Assembly (NCBI GenBank): GCA_963556145.1
Contig: OY744470.1
Span: 930,001 to 994,000, forward strand
Length of the DNA stretch: 64,000 bases
DNA from: Hygrocybe punicea
Taxonomy: Eukaryota; Basidiomycota; Agaricomycetes; Agaricales; Hygrophoraceae
Direction: 5' to 3'
Shown: in pieces, positions 23,890-34,338 of the stretch
Position numbering within the stretch: the stretch's first letter is position 1
Layout of the letters: each line of letters starts with the position of its first letter
Notes under the pieces: model-generated
Database searches by the model: none
What the model was told of the DNA's origin: nothing
The model's input: only the letters and a program-made list of their open reading frames with translations
Program-made: the position numbers and the translations under genes

Positions 23890-25289
23890 TCCTGGTCAAA
23901 CATCCGCTTCAAGGAGAACAGTGGAAATCTAAGATGCTAAAGAAAACAGCGTGGTCTGTGCACTCTTCTCATGCTGTGGCCCAAATTTTACCATGTCGCA
24001 GTCTATCAGTTGCTCTACCAGAATACGCCAGCACATTGAGCTAGCTCAATATTGTTGCAGCCACCCATTGAGTCCCATCCACCCCGTTCAGTAAGTTATG
24101 ATCAAGTTGTGGATACCATGCCTATTGTTCTTTTCTAGGGACATCAATAGGCAAGGTGAACACAGCCCTGCTGTCAGTACCATCTACTATTCAAATACAA
24201 GGATGATTGATATTGGTAAGAAGTTATGAGCTAGATCTATTGGGCTGTCAGCTAAGCCACATCATGATATAGGTTTAAACTTTGAAATAGAAGTCAACTC
24301 TTCTGGTGGTCATGCGGATGAGTAGCAGGAAAGATCTGAAAATCCAATACTATAGCTAGTATCCACCATCCTTATTATAGACAGATAGTTTTCCAATGAC
24401 CTCTTAAGTGTTTTCATAAAGTTGCTGGCCAAATTCCTGCACAAACTTATAACTCCCAGATCCCACCTCGAGTCTTGTCATGCCAGCCAAAATTGTACTG
24501 CATGTATTTTAATAAGTTGGTCATAATACATAAGCAGTGGGCCCAGTTCCAAAAGGCATCAAACTGGCAAACCTTAAGGGAATCAAACATTGGGAGGAAG
24601 TCCTCAATATATCATGCAAGACATCTTGCACTGTTCTTCATGATGACGTTGTCCAATTTCACTTGGAGAGCAGCTGAGTCAGCCTTTTCCTCATCAAATG
24701 AAATTTCACCAGAATGAGAGTTACATTCAATTAGTGCCAATGAATTGTTTGAATAAAAATTGGGGTGAACAATCTATGCTGAGTTTCAATCCATCAGACA
24801 GGAGAAGCAAACTGATATGCAAGAAGTTTGACAAGGCCTACTGTTGCCATTGAGAAGGTCTGGAATGGTTGCAAACCATGTTCAAGCCTCTGGCCATCTA
24901 TTGCTCTTGTTCCCTTTCAAAACCTTAGCCATATCGATTTTCTGGATCTTCAAGTAGTTGAGAACATTCATCATTGTCTGAAGGGCAACAAGTTCCCTGG
25001 CACACATGTAGTGTTGACCCTATGAAGTGGAAAACATATAAGAGATGGTCATTCACGGTGCCCATTTTCTAATATATACCTCTCTGTTGTAATCCACAAT
25101 GCCCCAGTATGGAGGGTGATACTCTTGACTCTCAACAACCTCTTGCAAATACACTGTCCAGGGTAGTGTTGCCTGAACTTGACCAGCTGAAAAAAGCTGA
25201 TTCTGGTCCTGGCTTTTCAGAGCACAATTAACCTTCTCATGGGGTACTATATTGTAGCCATAGGTCATAGCTACAATATAGTACCCCAT
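23890..25289 (-). pseudogene. Decayed coding sequence of unknown family
   Basis: Minus-strand translation gives protein-like blocks broken by stops and frame changes: LPWTVYLQEVVESQEYH and PPYWGIVDYNREVYIRKW (25175-25060), VLKGNKSNRWPEA and FATIPDLLNGNSRP (about 24930-24830), NFGWHDKTRGGIWELYKF (about 24480-24430) and RAVFTLPIDVPRKEQ (about 24160). It may be the remains of the gene upstream of the JmjC-type gene. I cannot name it. Confidence 0.35.
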
Positions 25290-25360
25290 GAGAAGGTTAA
25301 TTGTGCTCTGAAAAGCCAGGACCGGAATCAGCTTTTTTCAGCTGGTCAAGTTCAGGCAAC
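25165..25360. repeat. Nearly perfect 196-base palindrome
   Basis: Arms of about 95 bases (25165-25258 and 25268-25360) are reverse complements with about one mismatch, around a short centre CCATAGGTCAT. One arm overlaps the decayed coding block above, so the palindrome looks like an inverted duplication of local sequence rather than a transposon. Confidence 0.8.
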
Positions 25361-25394
25361 ACTAGTCCAGGGTCATCAGGAAAACTCAAAATTG

Positions 25395-25432
25395 CTTAAT
25401 CTTGCTTAATCTTGCTTAATCTTGCTTAATTC
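25395..25432. repeat. Short tandem repeat (CTTAATCTTG)n
   Basis: About four copies of a 10-base unit, TTGCTTAATC, between the palindrome and the next MITE. Confidence 0.7.
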
Positions 25433-25458
25433 TGTAACTAAGCAAAAAAAAGCTGCTA

Positions 25459-25637
25459 AGCAGCAAAAGCTGATTCTGAGACAACTTTTATGTGCTTACA
25501 TGTGCTTAATCAAACTTAAGTCCCAGTTTTAAAGTGTGTAAGTACCAGTCTCAATTTCTCTCAAAGCACAGTTAAGTTTGATTAAGTGCATCCAAGCACA
25601 TAAAAGTCATCTCAGAATCAGCTTTTTCTGCTTAGTA
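25459..25637. mobile_element. Small MITE with about 65-base inverted repeats
   Basis: CTAAGCAG...AAAGCTGATTCTGAGA...ACTTTTATGTGCTT at the left is mirrored at the right end, enclosing about 50 bases. The unit TTAATCAAACTTAA is part of both arms. Target duplication was not resolved. Confidence 0.6.
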
Positions 25638-25639
25638 GT

Positions 25640-25757
25640 GAATGGCATGGGTATGGCGACCTGCATGGGTAACGGGTACGGGTAGCCGCGGGTATGGGTA
25701 CAGGTACGATTCTCCTACCCGTGAGCTTTATTTTAAGCCCTGGATCATCCAAAACGG
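25640..25757. repeat. Left part of a MITE split by the LTR element
   Basis: GGGTACGGGTA-type sequence ending GGATCATCCAAAACGG. The reverse complement of this end occurs at 44585-44605, on the far side of the LTR element, so the LTR element landed inside an older inverted-repeat element. Confidence 0.55.
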
Positions 25758-26017
25758 TGTAGAGGTCCAGATCCCTCTGACCTCTGATCCTCTCACTTTC
25801 ATCTATTCTCTATCTTCCTTTCATATCCCCATTCCCCATATCCCTCTCTCTTCATCATTATTCATCTCACTTTTCATTATTATTGCATTTTACCAGTACA
25901 CTCCTTATATAGGTTTGTGTACATACAGATATAAACAAGCTGAGTTTTGGGTTTTCACCCCAATGACAAGAACTTGCACACCCCGAATCTGCGCCTACAA
26001 AGGCCACGTTCACCACA
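25758..26017 (+). repeat. 5' LTR of the non-autonomous LTR element
   Basis: 260 bases starting TGTAGAGGTCC and ending CACCACA; matches 44250-44509 with only a few differences. Confidence 0.85.
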
Positions 26018-26019
26018 TC

Positions 26020-26036
26020 TGGAGCCCACCGCGAGG
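26020..26036 (+). promoter_or_regulatory. Primer binding site of the non-autonomous LTR element
   Basis: TGGAGCCCACCGCGAGG, two bases after the 5' LTR. It begins TGG, complementary to a tRNA 3' CCA end. The same 17 bases serve the gypsy element at 40030-40046 (minus strand). Confidence 0.75.
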
Positions 26037-26449
26037 CTGTCAGCTCACTTCACTCTTCTTGTATTTCTATACCCTGTTTGCCACTTTTGGCATAAAAACC
26101 CTCTTTTTCGGCTGCAAAAAAAAAGATTTCCTGTGCCTTGTTGTCACCTCGTAGCTTCAAAAGCTTCCTGAAGATGTTATCCAGCCTCCACTTGCTTATT
26201 TATAGGTTTATCGTGCCTCCCCAATGGCAGCCATTCCCCCTTGCAAGTCCCAGAGCCAGTGACACGTCACATGCCAACAAACCCGACTTTCGTTTATTGT
26301 CAATTTTCCTCAGCTTCGTTCTCTCTTTTTCCTATGTTCTCATGTATTACATCGCCATCTACTTCCATTCCTTTGTTTTCCGCCCGACTTCTGCCTCCAA
26401 AGACCCCAAAAATGACAAAAATACACCAAGTGTAGCACAAGTACCCAAA

Positions 26450-26544
26450 ATGAGTCGGGTTTGAGAACTAGAAGAACTACAGGTTGGATTAGGTGAAAAA
26501 GAGAAGCAAAGGGAAGGTTTTTGTGCCTGTGGACAAAAGTACGT
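26450..26544 (+). other. Probable 5' end of the proline-rich ORF, cut by the gypsy insertion
   Basis: ATGAGTCGG at 26450, a possible 34-base intron ending TTAG, then codons for VKKRSKGKVFVPVDKST. On the far side of the gypsy element the frame continues YQLVVTEGFTRES from 41462. The gypsy target ACGT lies inside this codon run. Confidence 0.45.
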
Positions 26545-27952
26545 TGTTATGTGAATGTTTGTTTCACCAAGAATTACCGGAGTTGACTTTGTTCAGGTAT
26601 CTTCTTGTTGTTCGTGGGTTTTTAATATCTAAATAACCTATCAGGAAGGGGTTTGTGGGTATATGTACTATATGAATCAATAGAATGTAATAGTGAGGTC
26701 TCTTCAATTAAGAATTGAGACTTTGAGTAGGTATGAATAGCAATTGGGTGTGTGATGTACTGAAAATACTAATATTCACTACTAGAATATAAAAATATGA
26801 ACTAATGAATACTGATAACAATATTCACCAGTTGAATATGGACAGTTTTGGCTACAGGGCCTATTCAATCAAGAGTATCTCTGGGTATTATAATATCTGA
26901 CTTAAATCCGAAGCTTCAAACGCACATTGGCTACTAGTTCAGGGATATCTTTAATACCTTTTGAATACTCTGTTTTTTGTTTAGGATGAAACCTTAACCT
27001 TAGAAGTGTATCTATTTAGGATGAAACCTTAACCTTAGAAATGTATCTAGCTGACTAATGCTGACTAATGAATTGATTGAACTGAGTGAACTGGGTGAAT
27101 TCTCCTTGATGACAAGGGGAACTCAGGGAATGATAGAATAAGAGTGAACTAGACTGGATTGCAAGCACTAGCTACTACAATGAGTAACTACTAGTACTAA
27201 GAGAATGAGGGATCACACTGTGTGAACCCAACTGAGAGTGACTACTGAGTGGTGAGGGGGGAAATCCTACTGACTACTGGAATTTGGGGGCCCTATTTAT
27301 ACTGTTGGAGAACAATGGGGGACTGAGAACAATGGGAAAGTGAGAACAATAGGACTGAGTCATGAGAACAATGGATGGCATCAAAGAGGCTGTGAACAAT
27401 GGGCTCTATCTCCATTTGGACTGTTTAGAACAATAGACTGCTCAGAACAATAGACCATTGTCTTTATGTAAGCAGAATATCACAATCACTCTCTGATGCA
27501 TCCTATCTTATCATTATCTTATCATCCTCTTGTTCACATCTTATCTAATCATTTCCCATTATCTAGCTGAGCCGCTTTTGATCAATACAAGTAAACAAGA
27601 TTTGTAATCAATCCATTATTGCTAATATAGGTAACAATGCTAGTTGGGCTTGTCTCCTTGCACGCGCAATACAGAGAAATATATAATAAATACTAATGAG
27701 TGGGGGATGTGCCTCTGTGCACCATACATAAACGGCTAGGTCTGGGCATTACTAGTGAAGCCATAATAAATGATATAAAGGTAAGCATATATGCTATTTG
27801 TGTCTGTTCACTAGCATGCGTAATGTGGAAAGGCATAGAATGGGTACTAATGAGTGTAGGTGTGCATCCATAGTGTTGCACTTAAATATCTAAGTCCGTG
27901 GTCCGATGGTAAACCCATGACATTACACCCAAAAACACTTGGGGTCATGACA
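26545..27952 (-). repeat. 3' LTR of the gypsy element
   Basis: 1408 bases. On the minus strand it begins TGTCATGACCCC and ends CATTCACATAACA. Contains an internal duplicated phrase, AGGATGAAACCTTAACCTTAG, and runs of GAACAAT. Confidence 0.93.
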
Positions 27953-28039
27953 TCCGCACAACACAATTAAATCAACTGTCCCCAGTTGAAACCAAAAGAA
28001 AACAACTTTTTAATCTGAGAAGAAGCTTTTACATTATTA

Positions 28040-28768
28040 TTATTCTTTTAACTTCTTCTTCATCTTTCCAAAGAATTCCTCCCAATCTTGTACATCAACT
28101 CCTTCTGCCTTTAACCGATCCATATTCTTCTTCGTAGCATTTAGTAGCGCCTTGAGGTGGTACTTAGGGCGAGTGCGCTTCTTTTGTAGCGGCTTAGGAA
28201 GTAATGCCGGAATTGCAGGGCGTTCGAAACGATTGCGGCGAGAGGAAGTTGGGTGGTTACGATTTGTGGAAAATGAAGGAGGCGATTCGAGCCATTCTCT
28301 AAACTCCGGGTCTAAGGGTACAGATTGCGAAGGGACGGTGGCGGGTGGCATAGGAAAGTTGGGAAGACTATCCATGAAAAAGTCGAAATCGTCTGGCGGC
28401 GGACAGTCAACACCTCGTACGTTCACAGATTCGAAATCGATGTATTCGTCAGATTCCGAAGGGGGTAGCGGTGGTGTCTGAGCGGGACTAGTTGGTTTGG
28501 TAAAAAAGTCCGTATCGTATTCGGTGGGAGTATCGAATAAGCGTGATAAATCGAGACGGCGTAGAGGAATATCCATAGATGGAGAAGGTGAAGGACTGGA
28601 GTATGATGTCATAGTATGATATGGATTACGGTATATGGGCGTCTGGTAGTGCTGAAGCGCTGAGCGGAATAGCGGTGCAGTTGATGTAACAGGAGACGTT
28701 AAGGGAAAATATTTGTGGGGGAACCGGAATGGTGGGTCAAGCAATACTAATGTGGGACATTGTGTCAC
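28040..28768 (-). CDS. Third ORF of the gypsy element (env position), unknown function
   Basis: A 242-codon ORF between pol and the 3' LTR, ending 88 bases before the LTR. It has no transmembrane stretch or signal peptide, so it does not look like an envelope protein. The N-terminal half is Pro/Ser rich with acidic blocks (PPSESDEYIDFESV, DDFDFFMDSLPNFP); the C-terminus is basic (RRNRF, KKRTRPKYHLKALL) and ends with GKMKKKLKE. A second ATG at residue 52 (MTSYSS) is possible. Its GC content and codon use are higher in G+C than pol and match the GC-rich insert of the gag ORF. It may be a nucleic-acid-binding accessory protein or a captured gene; neither is shown. Confidence 0.6.
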   Translation of the reverse strand: MTQCPTLVLLDPPFRFPHKYFPLTSPVTSTAPLFRSALQHYQTPIYRNPYHTMTSYSSPSPSPSMDIPLRRLDLSRLFDTPTEYDTDFFTKPTSPAQTPPLPPSESDEYIDFESVNVRGVDCPPPDDFDFFMDSLPNFPMPPATVPSQSVPLDPEFREWLESPPSFSTNRNHPTSSRRNRFERPAIPALLPKPLQKKRTRPKYHLKALLNATKKNMDRLKAEGVDVQDWEEFFGKMKKKLKE

Positions 28769-29889
28769 AATAGGTCCCTGTGGGTCCAGAACTAAACTAG
28801 CCCTGGCCTTGCTATATTGGGATGATGTATTTCAAATTCGATTTAAGGTTGTATGATTGATCAAATCGGGATTTTACCATTCCCTTGGTTCTTCAGGGTC
28901 TTGAAGCTGTATCGGGTACAGATCTGCAATAGTACCAATGCTTATTTGGTCTAGACCGTTTACTCAGGTCACATGAGAAAACATGTGCCGGTCACGTGTT
29001 TTCCAGGGTCATAGCTGTACATTTGCACGATCCGTTTTTTCTTTCCTCTAGTCTGCCACTATGGTTCTGTAGTGCTCCACTCCTTTTTCTTGCTATGCCA
29101 CTATGCAATAAATTGTAAAAAAAATCTATCCGACGCTATGAATGGTCACTCCATCTTCCCTTCAAGAAAAACTCAAGAAAAACCAAACCGCTAAGTAACT
29201 TCTTATATTTATATTCAATTTTCACCATTACTGAATAATTGGCATGTAGATAAGACGGTCTAAATCTAGCCGTTCCTTACTACTATCTGCTGCAATCGTT
29301 TGACAACGAATTCGTCTGGAGGATGGACGGGCCGGGGGTGATGTTGAGCATCACTCCGTTTCAACTAGGGGCGAGCGCTATATTTTTCGGGTGGGACTCA
29401 GTTGCTGGACTACTGGGAGTGGAGGGTCACCGGTCGTTCGTCCATTTCTTTATCTTTCTATTCATACACCAGTTGTATTTCCTTTTATTCTATTTTCTAT
29501 TTCATTATGTCTTGTCATTTCATTTCGTTTCGTTTCGTTTCGTTTCGTTTCGTTACGTTTCGTTATGTCTTTTATATATATTATCATTGTATTCATATAA
29601 TGGGTCCGTCAACTATTAGATGAGAGGGGTTGTATTATCACTTTGTAGCGTTATATATATTTTCTTTGCATGTCTGACTTAAAAATGACCAGCAAATCAT
29701 AAAACAAATAAAATTTATCCAATCAGTTTAGATAGCATAAAAAAAGGGTGCGTGACGGGAAATCATGTGCATAGGTAAAAATAGCGGCCAATAAAAATGC
29801 ATGGGGCATAGAAAAAGAGGGTGTGCAGCGGGAAATCACATGAGGGATAGGGGTCTTGGATATAACTGAATATTCAGTCACCAAAGGTG
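28769..29889. other. Non-coding spacer in the gypsy element
   Basis: Between pol and the third ORF. No supported gene. Contains a TTTCG microsatellite and CACGTG-bearing inverted words (TCACATG, CACGTG at about 28970-29005). Confidence 0.5.
29523..29566. repeat. Microsatellite (TTTCG)n
   Basis: About eight units of TTTCG with one or two changed bases. Confidence 0.9.
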
Positions 29890-32800
29890 CTAGAATATCG
29901 GAATCAATGCAGAAAAAGGAAATTCTTGAATGAATGAGTGTGGGGCTATACAATAGCGGTGAGGAATAATGGTATTGTATCTTTTCTGGAGTAAATCTGC
30001 AGATAGTGGCACTGGTAACTGATGAAGATGATATATAGGATAACCATATTTTGACAACTTTAAACCTGCATCAAAGTCATCATTGCCAAGACCTGAGGGG
30101 TCATTGACTTCTCCTGGTATTTTTACTGAACCAACTGTAATGACACCTGTAATGGAACTGATTGGCGTTGTTTCATAAAGCCACATGTGACAGACAGTGG
30201 CTGGAACTTGATATTTTCTAAATTCAAAATTCTTTGTGCGTGATGCAATGTGTGCAGCAAATTCTGGCTTGATGGCAAGAATAATATCTGTGATGTCTCC
30301 TGATTTAAGAGATATTAACTGATTTACTGAGCAATCCTCTACTTCAGCAGCTTCATCTTCCTGGTCTGCTATTTCATAAAGGATAGGGTCAGTTCGATAA
30401 ATGTATGGTAAAATCCGAAATGCTGCATAATGCTCAGCATGCACAGCACCATCTAATTCTTTTAAAACATAAGTTCCTCTTCTTGTTTGTCTGACAACTT
30501 CATATGGGCCAAGGTAACGAGGGTCTGTCTTGAATTTTCCTATAGTCATCTCCAAACGACTATTATATACTAGAACTAGTTCTCCTGGCTGATAATCACG
30601 TTTTTGCAATCGTCTATGAAATCTCTGATCAAATTGCAATTTAGATATGAAGCGAGCCTGTTTAAGCACAGCTGCTGCTTTATCAATATCTTCTTGATGT
30701 CTTCCAAGCTGACGTATGCGGAGTGCTAACAAATCTGATGTAGAAAGTCCTGAGCAAAAACCTTCAACCATAAATGTGGCTTCTGTTAGGTCAAAGGGAA
30801 GTATAGGATGAGTGCCATGGAGTAGATAATAAGGTGAGTATCCAGTAACACTGCTGACTGTAATTCGGTCTGCAAATGATGCTAACTCTACGTGCTTGTG
30901 CCAATTCTTGATTTTTCCAGTCTTATCTTTTTCACAGGACTTGACTATGGCTTCACGTAGAGTAAAATGTCCTCTTTCTATTACACCATTTGCATGCTTA
31001 TTGTAGGGTGATATGCGAACCTGAGGAATTCCTAGTCTTCTAAGCAGAGACTCAAATGCTCCTTTGACTTCTCCTCCATTATCAGTAACTACATGTTCAA
31101 TGGCACCATAGCGACAATAGATCTGTTCCCAGAAGAATTTTGCTAAGTTGTGTGAATTGTTTGATCTTAGAGCTTTTACTTCAGTTGCTCCTGATAAATC
31201 ATCACGTGCTGCTACAATGAAATGGTAGCCTCCTGAAGGTGGCATAAACATTACATCAATGTATACCTTTTGAAAAATTGCTGTAGGGGTAGAAATTGTA
31301 GGGGAAATTTCGATTTTCTTCAAGCTCCTAATTTGACACTGATGACATGATGAAATGTGGTAATGGACATCTGCTCTGAGATGAGGCCAAAAAAATCGAA
31401 GTTTGACTAAGTCAAACACAGCTTGTTCTCCTTTATGACCTAAGTTTTCATGAGCTTGAGTGAGAATGGCGATTCTTTTCTTTGCATTCATAATCACTAA
31501 TGAAGGCATTTTCTGGCCATTTCTTCTAAACAGTTTATCATCTTTTAAATAAAATTGTCCAGTTTTCTTCAGAAATCTTCTTCTTGCCTGCAAGGTATCT
31601 GTTGAAGGCATTTCCAATGTGGATAAAAAATGTTTTACTTGAATGAGTATCTTGTCCTGTTGTAATTTAATTTCATTATTTGAAGGGAGTGTGATGGCCT
31701 TGTATGGCAATTTGGTAGGGACAGTGAAGCTAAATTTTCTTATTTCATGTGGATCAGGAACATGAACAAGCAAGGCAATATCATCTAGCCATGAATCATC
31801 ATGCTTTTCAATTTCTTCATTATCTGCAAGTTCTCTGCGAGAAAGTGCATCTGGTCCCCTAAACTGGGTTGCAGGTACATGAATAAGTTTGAAGTCAAAT
31901 AATAAAATTCCTTGAATCCATCTGTTTATGGCTGCATTAGGTTGTAAATCCGGTTCATTGAGCATGCCTTTTATAAACTTGGCATCTACCTCTATATGTA
32001 AATTCTTTATTCCTATTAAATACAGTCTCCAGTGGCGTAACGCGCGGTATAGTCCATATAACTCCAGTTTTGGCTGTGAATATCTGGATTCTCTTTCACT
32101 CATTGGTATTGAACCATATCTAGCAGGGCGACGATTTCCATTTTCATCTTCTTGTGATAAAATAAAACCGGCAGCAATATGGCTACTGTCTACTGATAAA
32201 TATGTGGGTCTATCTGATGTATAATCAATAGAGCGGAGTGCAGGTGCTGAAGAAACCTTTTCTTTCAATGCCTGGAAAGCTGCTTGTCTTCTTTCATCCC
32301 ATATAAACTCTGCTCCTTTATGGAATAACTCTGCTAGTGGCTTGGCTAGTGCAGAATAATTTTCTATCCAAATGCGAACTGTTCCACAGAGACCTAGGAA
32401 GCCTCTAACATCCTTGGGAGTCTTGAGTGGGGGCCAGTCCAAAACCTTTTGTACTCTACTATCATCAGGACAACGTCCTTCCGGAGTGCATTTCTGTCCT
32501 ACGATCACGACACTTGAGCGGCAAAGTTGTGTCTTCTTAGCTGATATTGTCATTCCTGCACAAGCAAGGCGATGCATAATGCGATGTACATCTTGAGCGT
32601 GCTCCCAAATAAACCTTCTGATTCCTGGATTTTCTAGTAAAACTTCTGGTCTTCCATCTTGATCAGGATAAATGGATGAAGGTCCTTTTATAGGTAAATC
32701 ATCAATGAAGCTATTTGCAGTATGAGGGATTTCATCTTGAAGGATGAAGCACATACAACGTTGGAATTCTGCAGGTGAATTTGTGAATCCAGTGGGAAGT

Positions 32801-34338
32801 GATGTGAGACGAAGTAATCCCAGTGGTGTCATGAATGCAGTGAGGTCACGAGATGTAGGATGTACTTTCCTAGCATCAAATCCCCATAGTAAATCGAAGA
32901 CTGTATAGCATTGGCGACCAGCGAAAGGTTCTACAAATTCATCTAGTATTGGAGGAAGGCCTGCATCACGTATTGTAACTGCATTGAGAGGTTGCAAATC
33001 ATGGACTATACGAAGTTTTCCATCCTTCTTGCTTACACAAAACCATCTTGACCTATAAGAGGATTGACTTGGTTCATATACACCAGCATCTATTTTTCTC
33101 TTCAAAACATCCATGACTTTTTCTCTAAGTCCTGGTGGTATAGGAATATTTCGAAATGCCCAGGGTACATGTGGGACAGTAGGGATGATGTATGGTGAAA
33201 AGTAAGATTCCTTAAGTGTGCCTCTTTCAGTATCTTCAAAGCCAATAGCATCTTGGTTAAGTGACAAGAGGTGAGTAAATAATTTTTCTTCTTCTGGCCA
33301 AAGAAATCCATCATTGTTTATCTTGAGTATCTTCAGACGTTCAGATGTAAGCTTCTCTGTAGGTATGAAGTCTGGTGGTATCATAGGAAGTGGTGGTAAT
33401 GTGGAAAGAGGGTCATAGGGAAATTTCCTTGTAACACGTGCATCTTCTGGAAAGGTTCCAGGGACAGGATTTATTTTCTTGTCCACTCTTTTGTAAGCTG
33501 TAAGTGTTAATGGATATCCTTGACTATCTGTTTCTTCACAAGGGAATATGAGAATGTCTCCTTCTTCACATATTAAGGTTCCTTCTCCTATAATGTAGTA
33601 ATAGTCTGCTTCTTCTGAGGCACTTTCTTGCTTATTTGGTACTTCATTAAGATTGTAATCTTGATTGTCTTCATCTTCTGGGTAGACTAAAATAGGCATA
33701 GTTGTTTCTTGGCTATCCTTAATAGTCTCATAGTATACACTGAATTGTTCTAGTGGCTTATCTTCATGCTTAGAATTTTGAGGGTCCTCTTCATACAGTC
33801 TGACAGAAGTTATATTTGTCAGTTCAGTTTGTTTGTACACAGGTATACTAGGGCTGGCTAAGGATGTCAAATCCTGAATAGTTTTTGAAAATATAAACTT
33901 GTACACTATCACATCAAGTAATAAAATGTAGTACAGACAGATATAAAGAAGAGAGGTTTGACATAGGGGCAAAAATATTGTTGCAAGAGTAAACAAATCA
34001 CTAAGTAATTGTGGACTTGTGATATTTGGGAGGATCAAAATATCCTTCCTTAAGCAAATCTGCCACTGCTTCAGGGCGGCGAAAGCGCATATCCAAGACT
34101 GCATTGATAGCATCAGAGAGTAACATGCGGCGATTGGAGCGAAAGATGATAGAGGAATTTTTGAGGAAGGTGATTTCTTCTTCTTCAAGGAGAGGGTTTG
34201 ACTCTGTGAAGTGAAGGGGCCTAAAATGCTCTGTTGCAGGTTCAGGTAGTCCTTCAGAAACTCCTTCTTCCAGAAACCGAAATAGTAAACACTTGTGGTT
34301 GAAATAATAGCGGACGGGGTCATTTGAAGGCCTTTCAT
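29890..34338 (-). CDS. Gypsy Pol: reverse transcriptase, RNase H, integrase, and C-terminal ASCH-like domain
   Basis: A 1482-codon ORF in the +1 frame relative to the gag ORF, overlapping it by 338 bases; translation of pol may use frameshifting or splicing, and its true N-terminus is unclear. The first 150 or so residues are antisense-like and probably untranslated. Reverse transcriptase: YRSRWFCVSKKDGKLRIVHD, TSLPTGFTNSPAEFQR and SFIDDLPIKG (about residue 543, FIDD in place of the usual YxDD). RNase H: YLSVDSSHIAAGFILSQ. Integrase: HENLGHKG...CHQC zinc motif, then VYIDVMFMP, VVTDNGGEV and HANGVIERGH as the D, D, E core. Behind the integrase, residues about 1346-1440 read ILAIKPEFAAHIASRTKNFE and FRKY...MWLYET...ITGVITVG, which has the look of an ASCH domain (PUA-like fold, RNA or modified-base binding). 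No break is seen. Confidence 0.9.
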   Translation of the reverse strand: MKGLQMTPSAIISTTSVYYFGFWKKEFLKDYLNLQQSILGPFTSQSQTLSLKKKKSPSSKIPLSSFAPIAACYSLMLSMQSWICAFAALKQWQICLRKDILILPNITSPQLLSDLFTLATIFLPLCQTSLLYICLYYILLLDVIVYKFIFSKTIQDLTSLASPSIPVYKQTELTNITSVRLYEEDPQNSKHEDKPLEQFSVYYETIKDSQETTMPILVYPEDEDNQDYNLNEVPNKQESASEEADYYYIIGEGTLICEEGDILIFPCEETDSQGYPLTLTAYKRVDKKINPVPGTFPEDARVTRKFPYDPLSTLPPLPMIPPDFIPTEKLTSERLKILKINNDGFLWPEEEKLFTHLLSLNQDAIGFEDTERGTLKESYFSPYIIPTVPHVPWAFRNIPIPPGLREKVMDVLKRKIDAGVYEPSQSSYRSRWFCVSKKDGKLRIVHDLQPLNAVTIRDAGLPPILDEFVEPFAGRQCYTVFDLLWGFDARKVHPTSRDLTAFMTPLGLLRLTSLPTGFTNSPAEFQRCMCFILQDEIPHTANSFIDDLPIKGPSSIYPDQDGRPEVLLENPGIRRFIWEHAQDVHRIMHRLACAGMTISAKKTQLCRSSVVIVGQKCTPEGRCPDDSRVQKVLDWPPLKTPKDVRGFLGLCGTVRIWIENYSALAKPLAELFHKGAEFIWDERRQAAFQALKEKVSSAPALRSIDYTSDRPTYLSVDSSHIAAGFILSQEDENGNRRPARYGSIPMSERESRYSQPKLELYGLYRALRHWRLYLIGIKNLHIEVDAKFIKGMLNEPDLQPNAAINRWIQGILLFDFKLIHVPATQFRGPDALSRRELADNEEIEKHDDSWLDDIALLVHVPDPHEIRKFSFTVPTKLPYKAITLPSNNEIKLQQDKILIQVKHFLSTLEMPSTDTLQARRRFLKKTGQFYLKDDKLFRRNGQKMPSLVIMNAKKRIAILTQAHENLGHKGEQAVFDLVKLRFFWPHLRADVHYHISSCHQCQIRSLKKIEISPTISTPTAIFQKVYIDVMFMPPSGGYHFIVAARDDLSGATEVKALRSNNSHNLAKFFWEQIYCRYGAIEHVVTDNGGEVKGAFESLLRRLGIPQVRISPYNKHANGVIERGHFTLREAIVKSCEKDKTGKIKNWHKHVELASFADRITVSSVTGYSPYYLLHGTHPILPFDLTEATFMVEGFCSGLSTSDLLALRIRQLGRHQEDIDKAAAVLKQARFISKLQFDQRFHRRLQKRDYQPGELVLVYNSRLEMTIGKFKTDPRYLGPYEVVRQTRRGTYVLKELDGAVHAEHYAAFRILPYIYRTDPILYEIADQEDEAAEVEDCSVNQLISLKSGDITDIILAIKPEFAAHIASRTKNFEFRKYQVPATVCHMWLYETTPISSITGVITVGSVKIPGEVNDPSGLGNDDFDAGLKLSKYGYPIYHLHQLPVPLSADLLQKRYNTIIPHRYCIAPHSFIQEFPFSALIPIF

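Noticed and set aside
25758..26154. A 170-codon frame (start at 25642) read as a membrane protein
   Set aside because: It is LTR sequence, repeated at 44245-44517, not a gene.
28040..28768. Envelope protein in the third gypsy ORF
   Set aside because: No signal peptide, fusion peptide or membrane span.
29323..29623. Plus-strand frames with hydrophobic Phe/Ser/Tyr-rich translations
   Set aside because: Produced by the TTTCG microsatellite and pyrimidine-rich sequence; no start context or domain.
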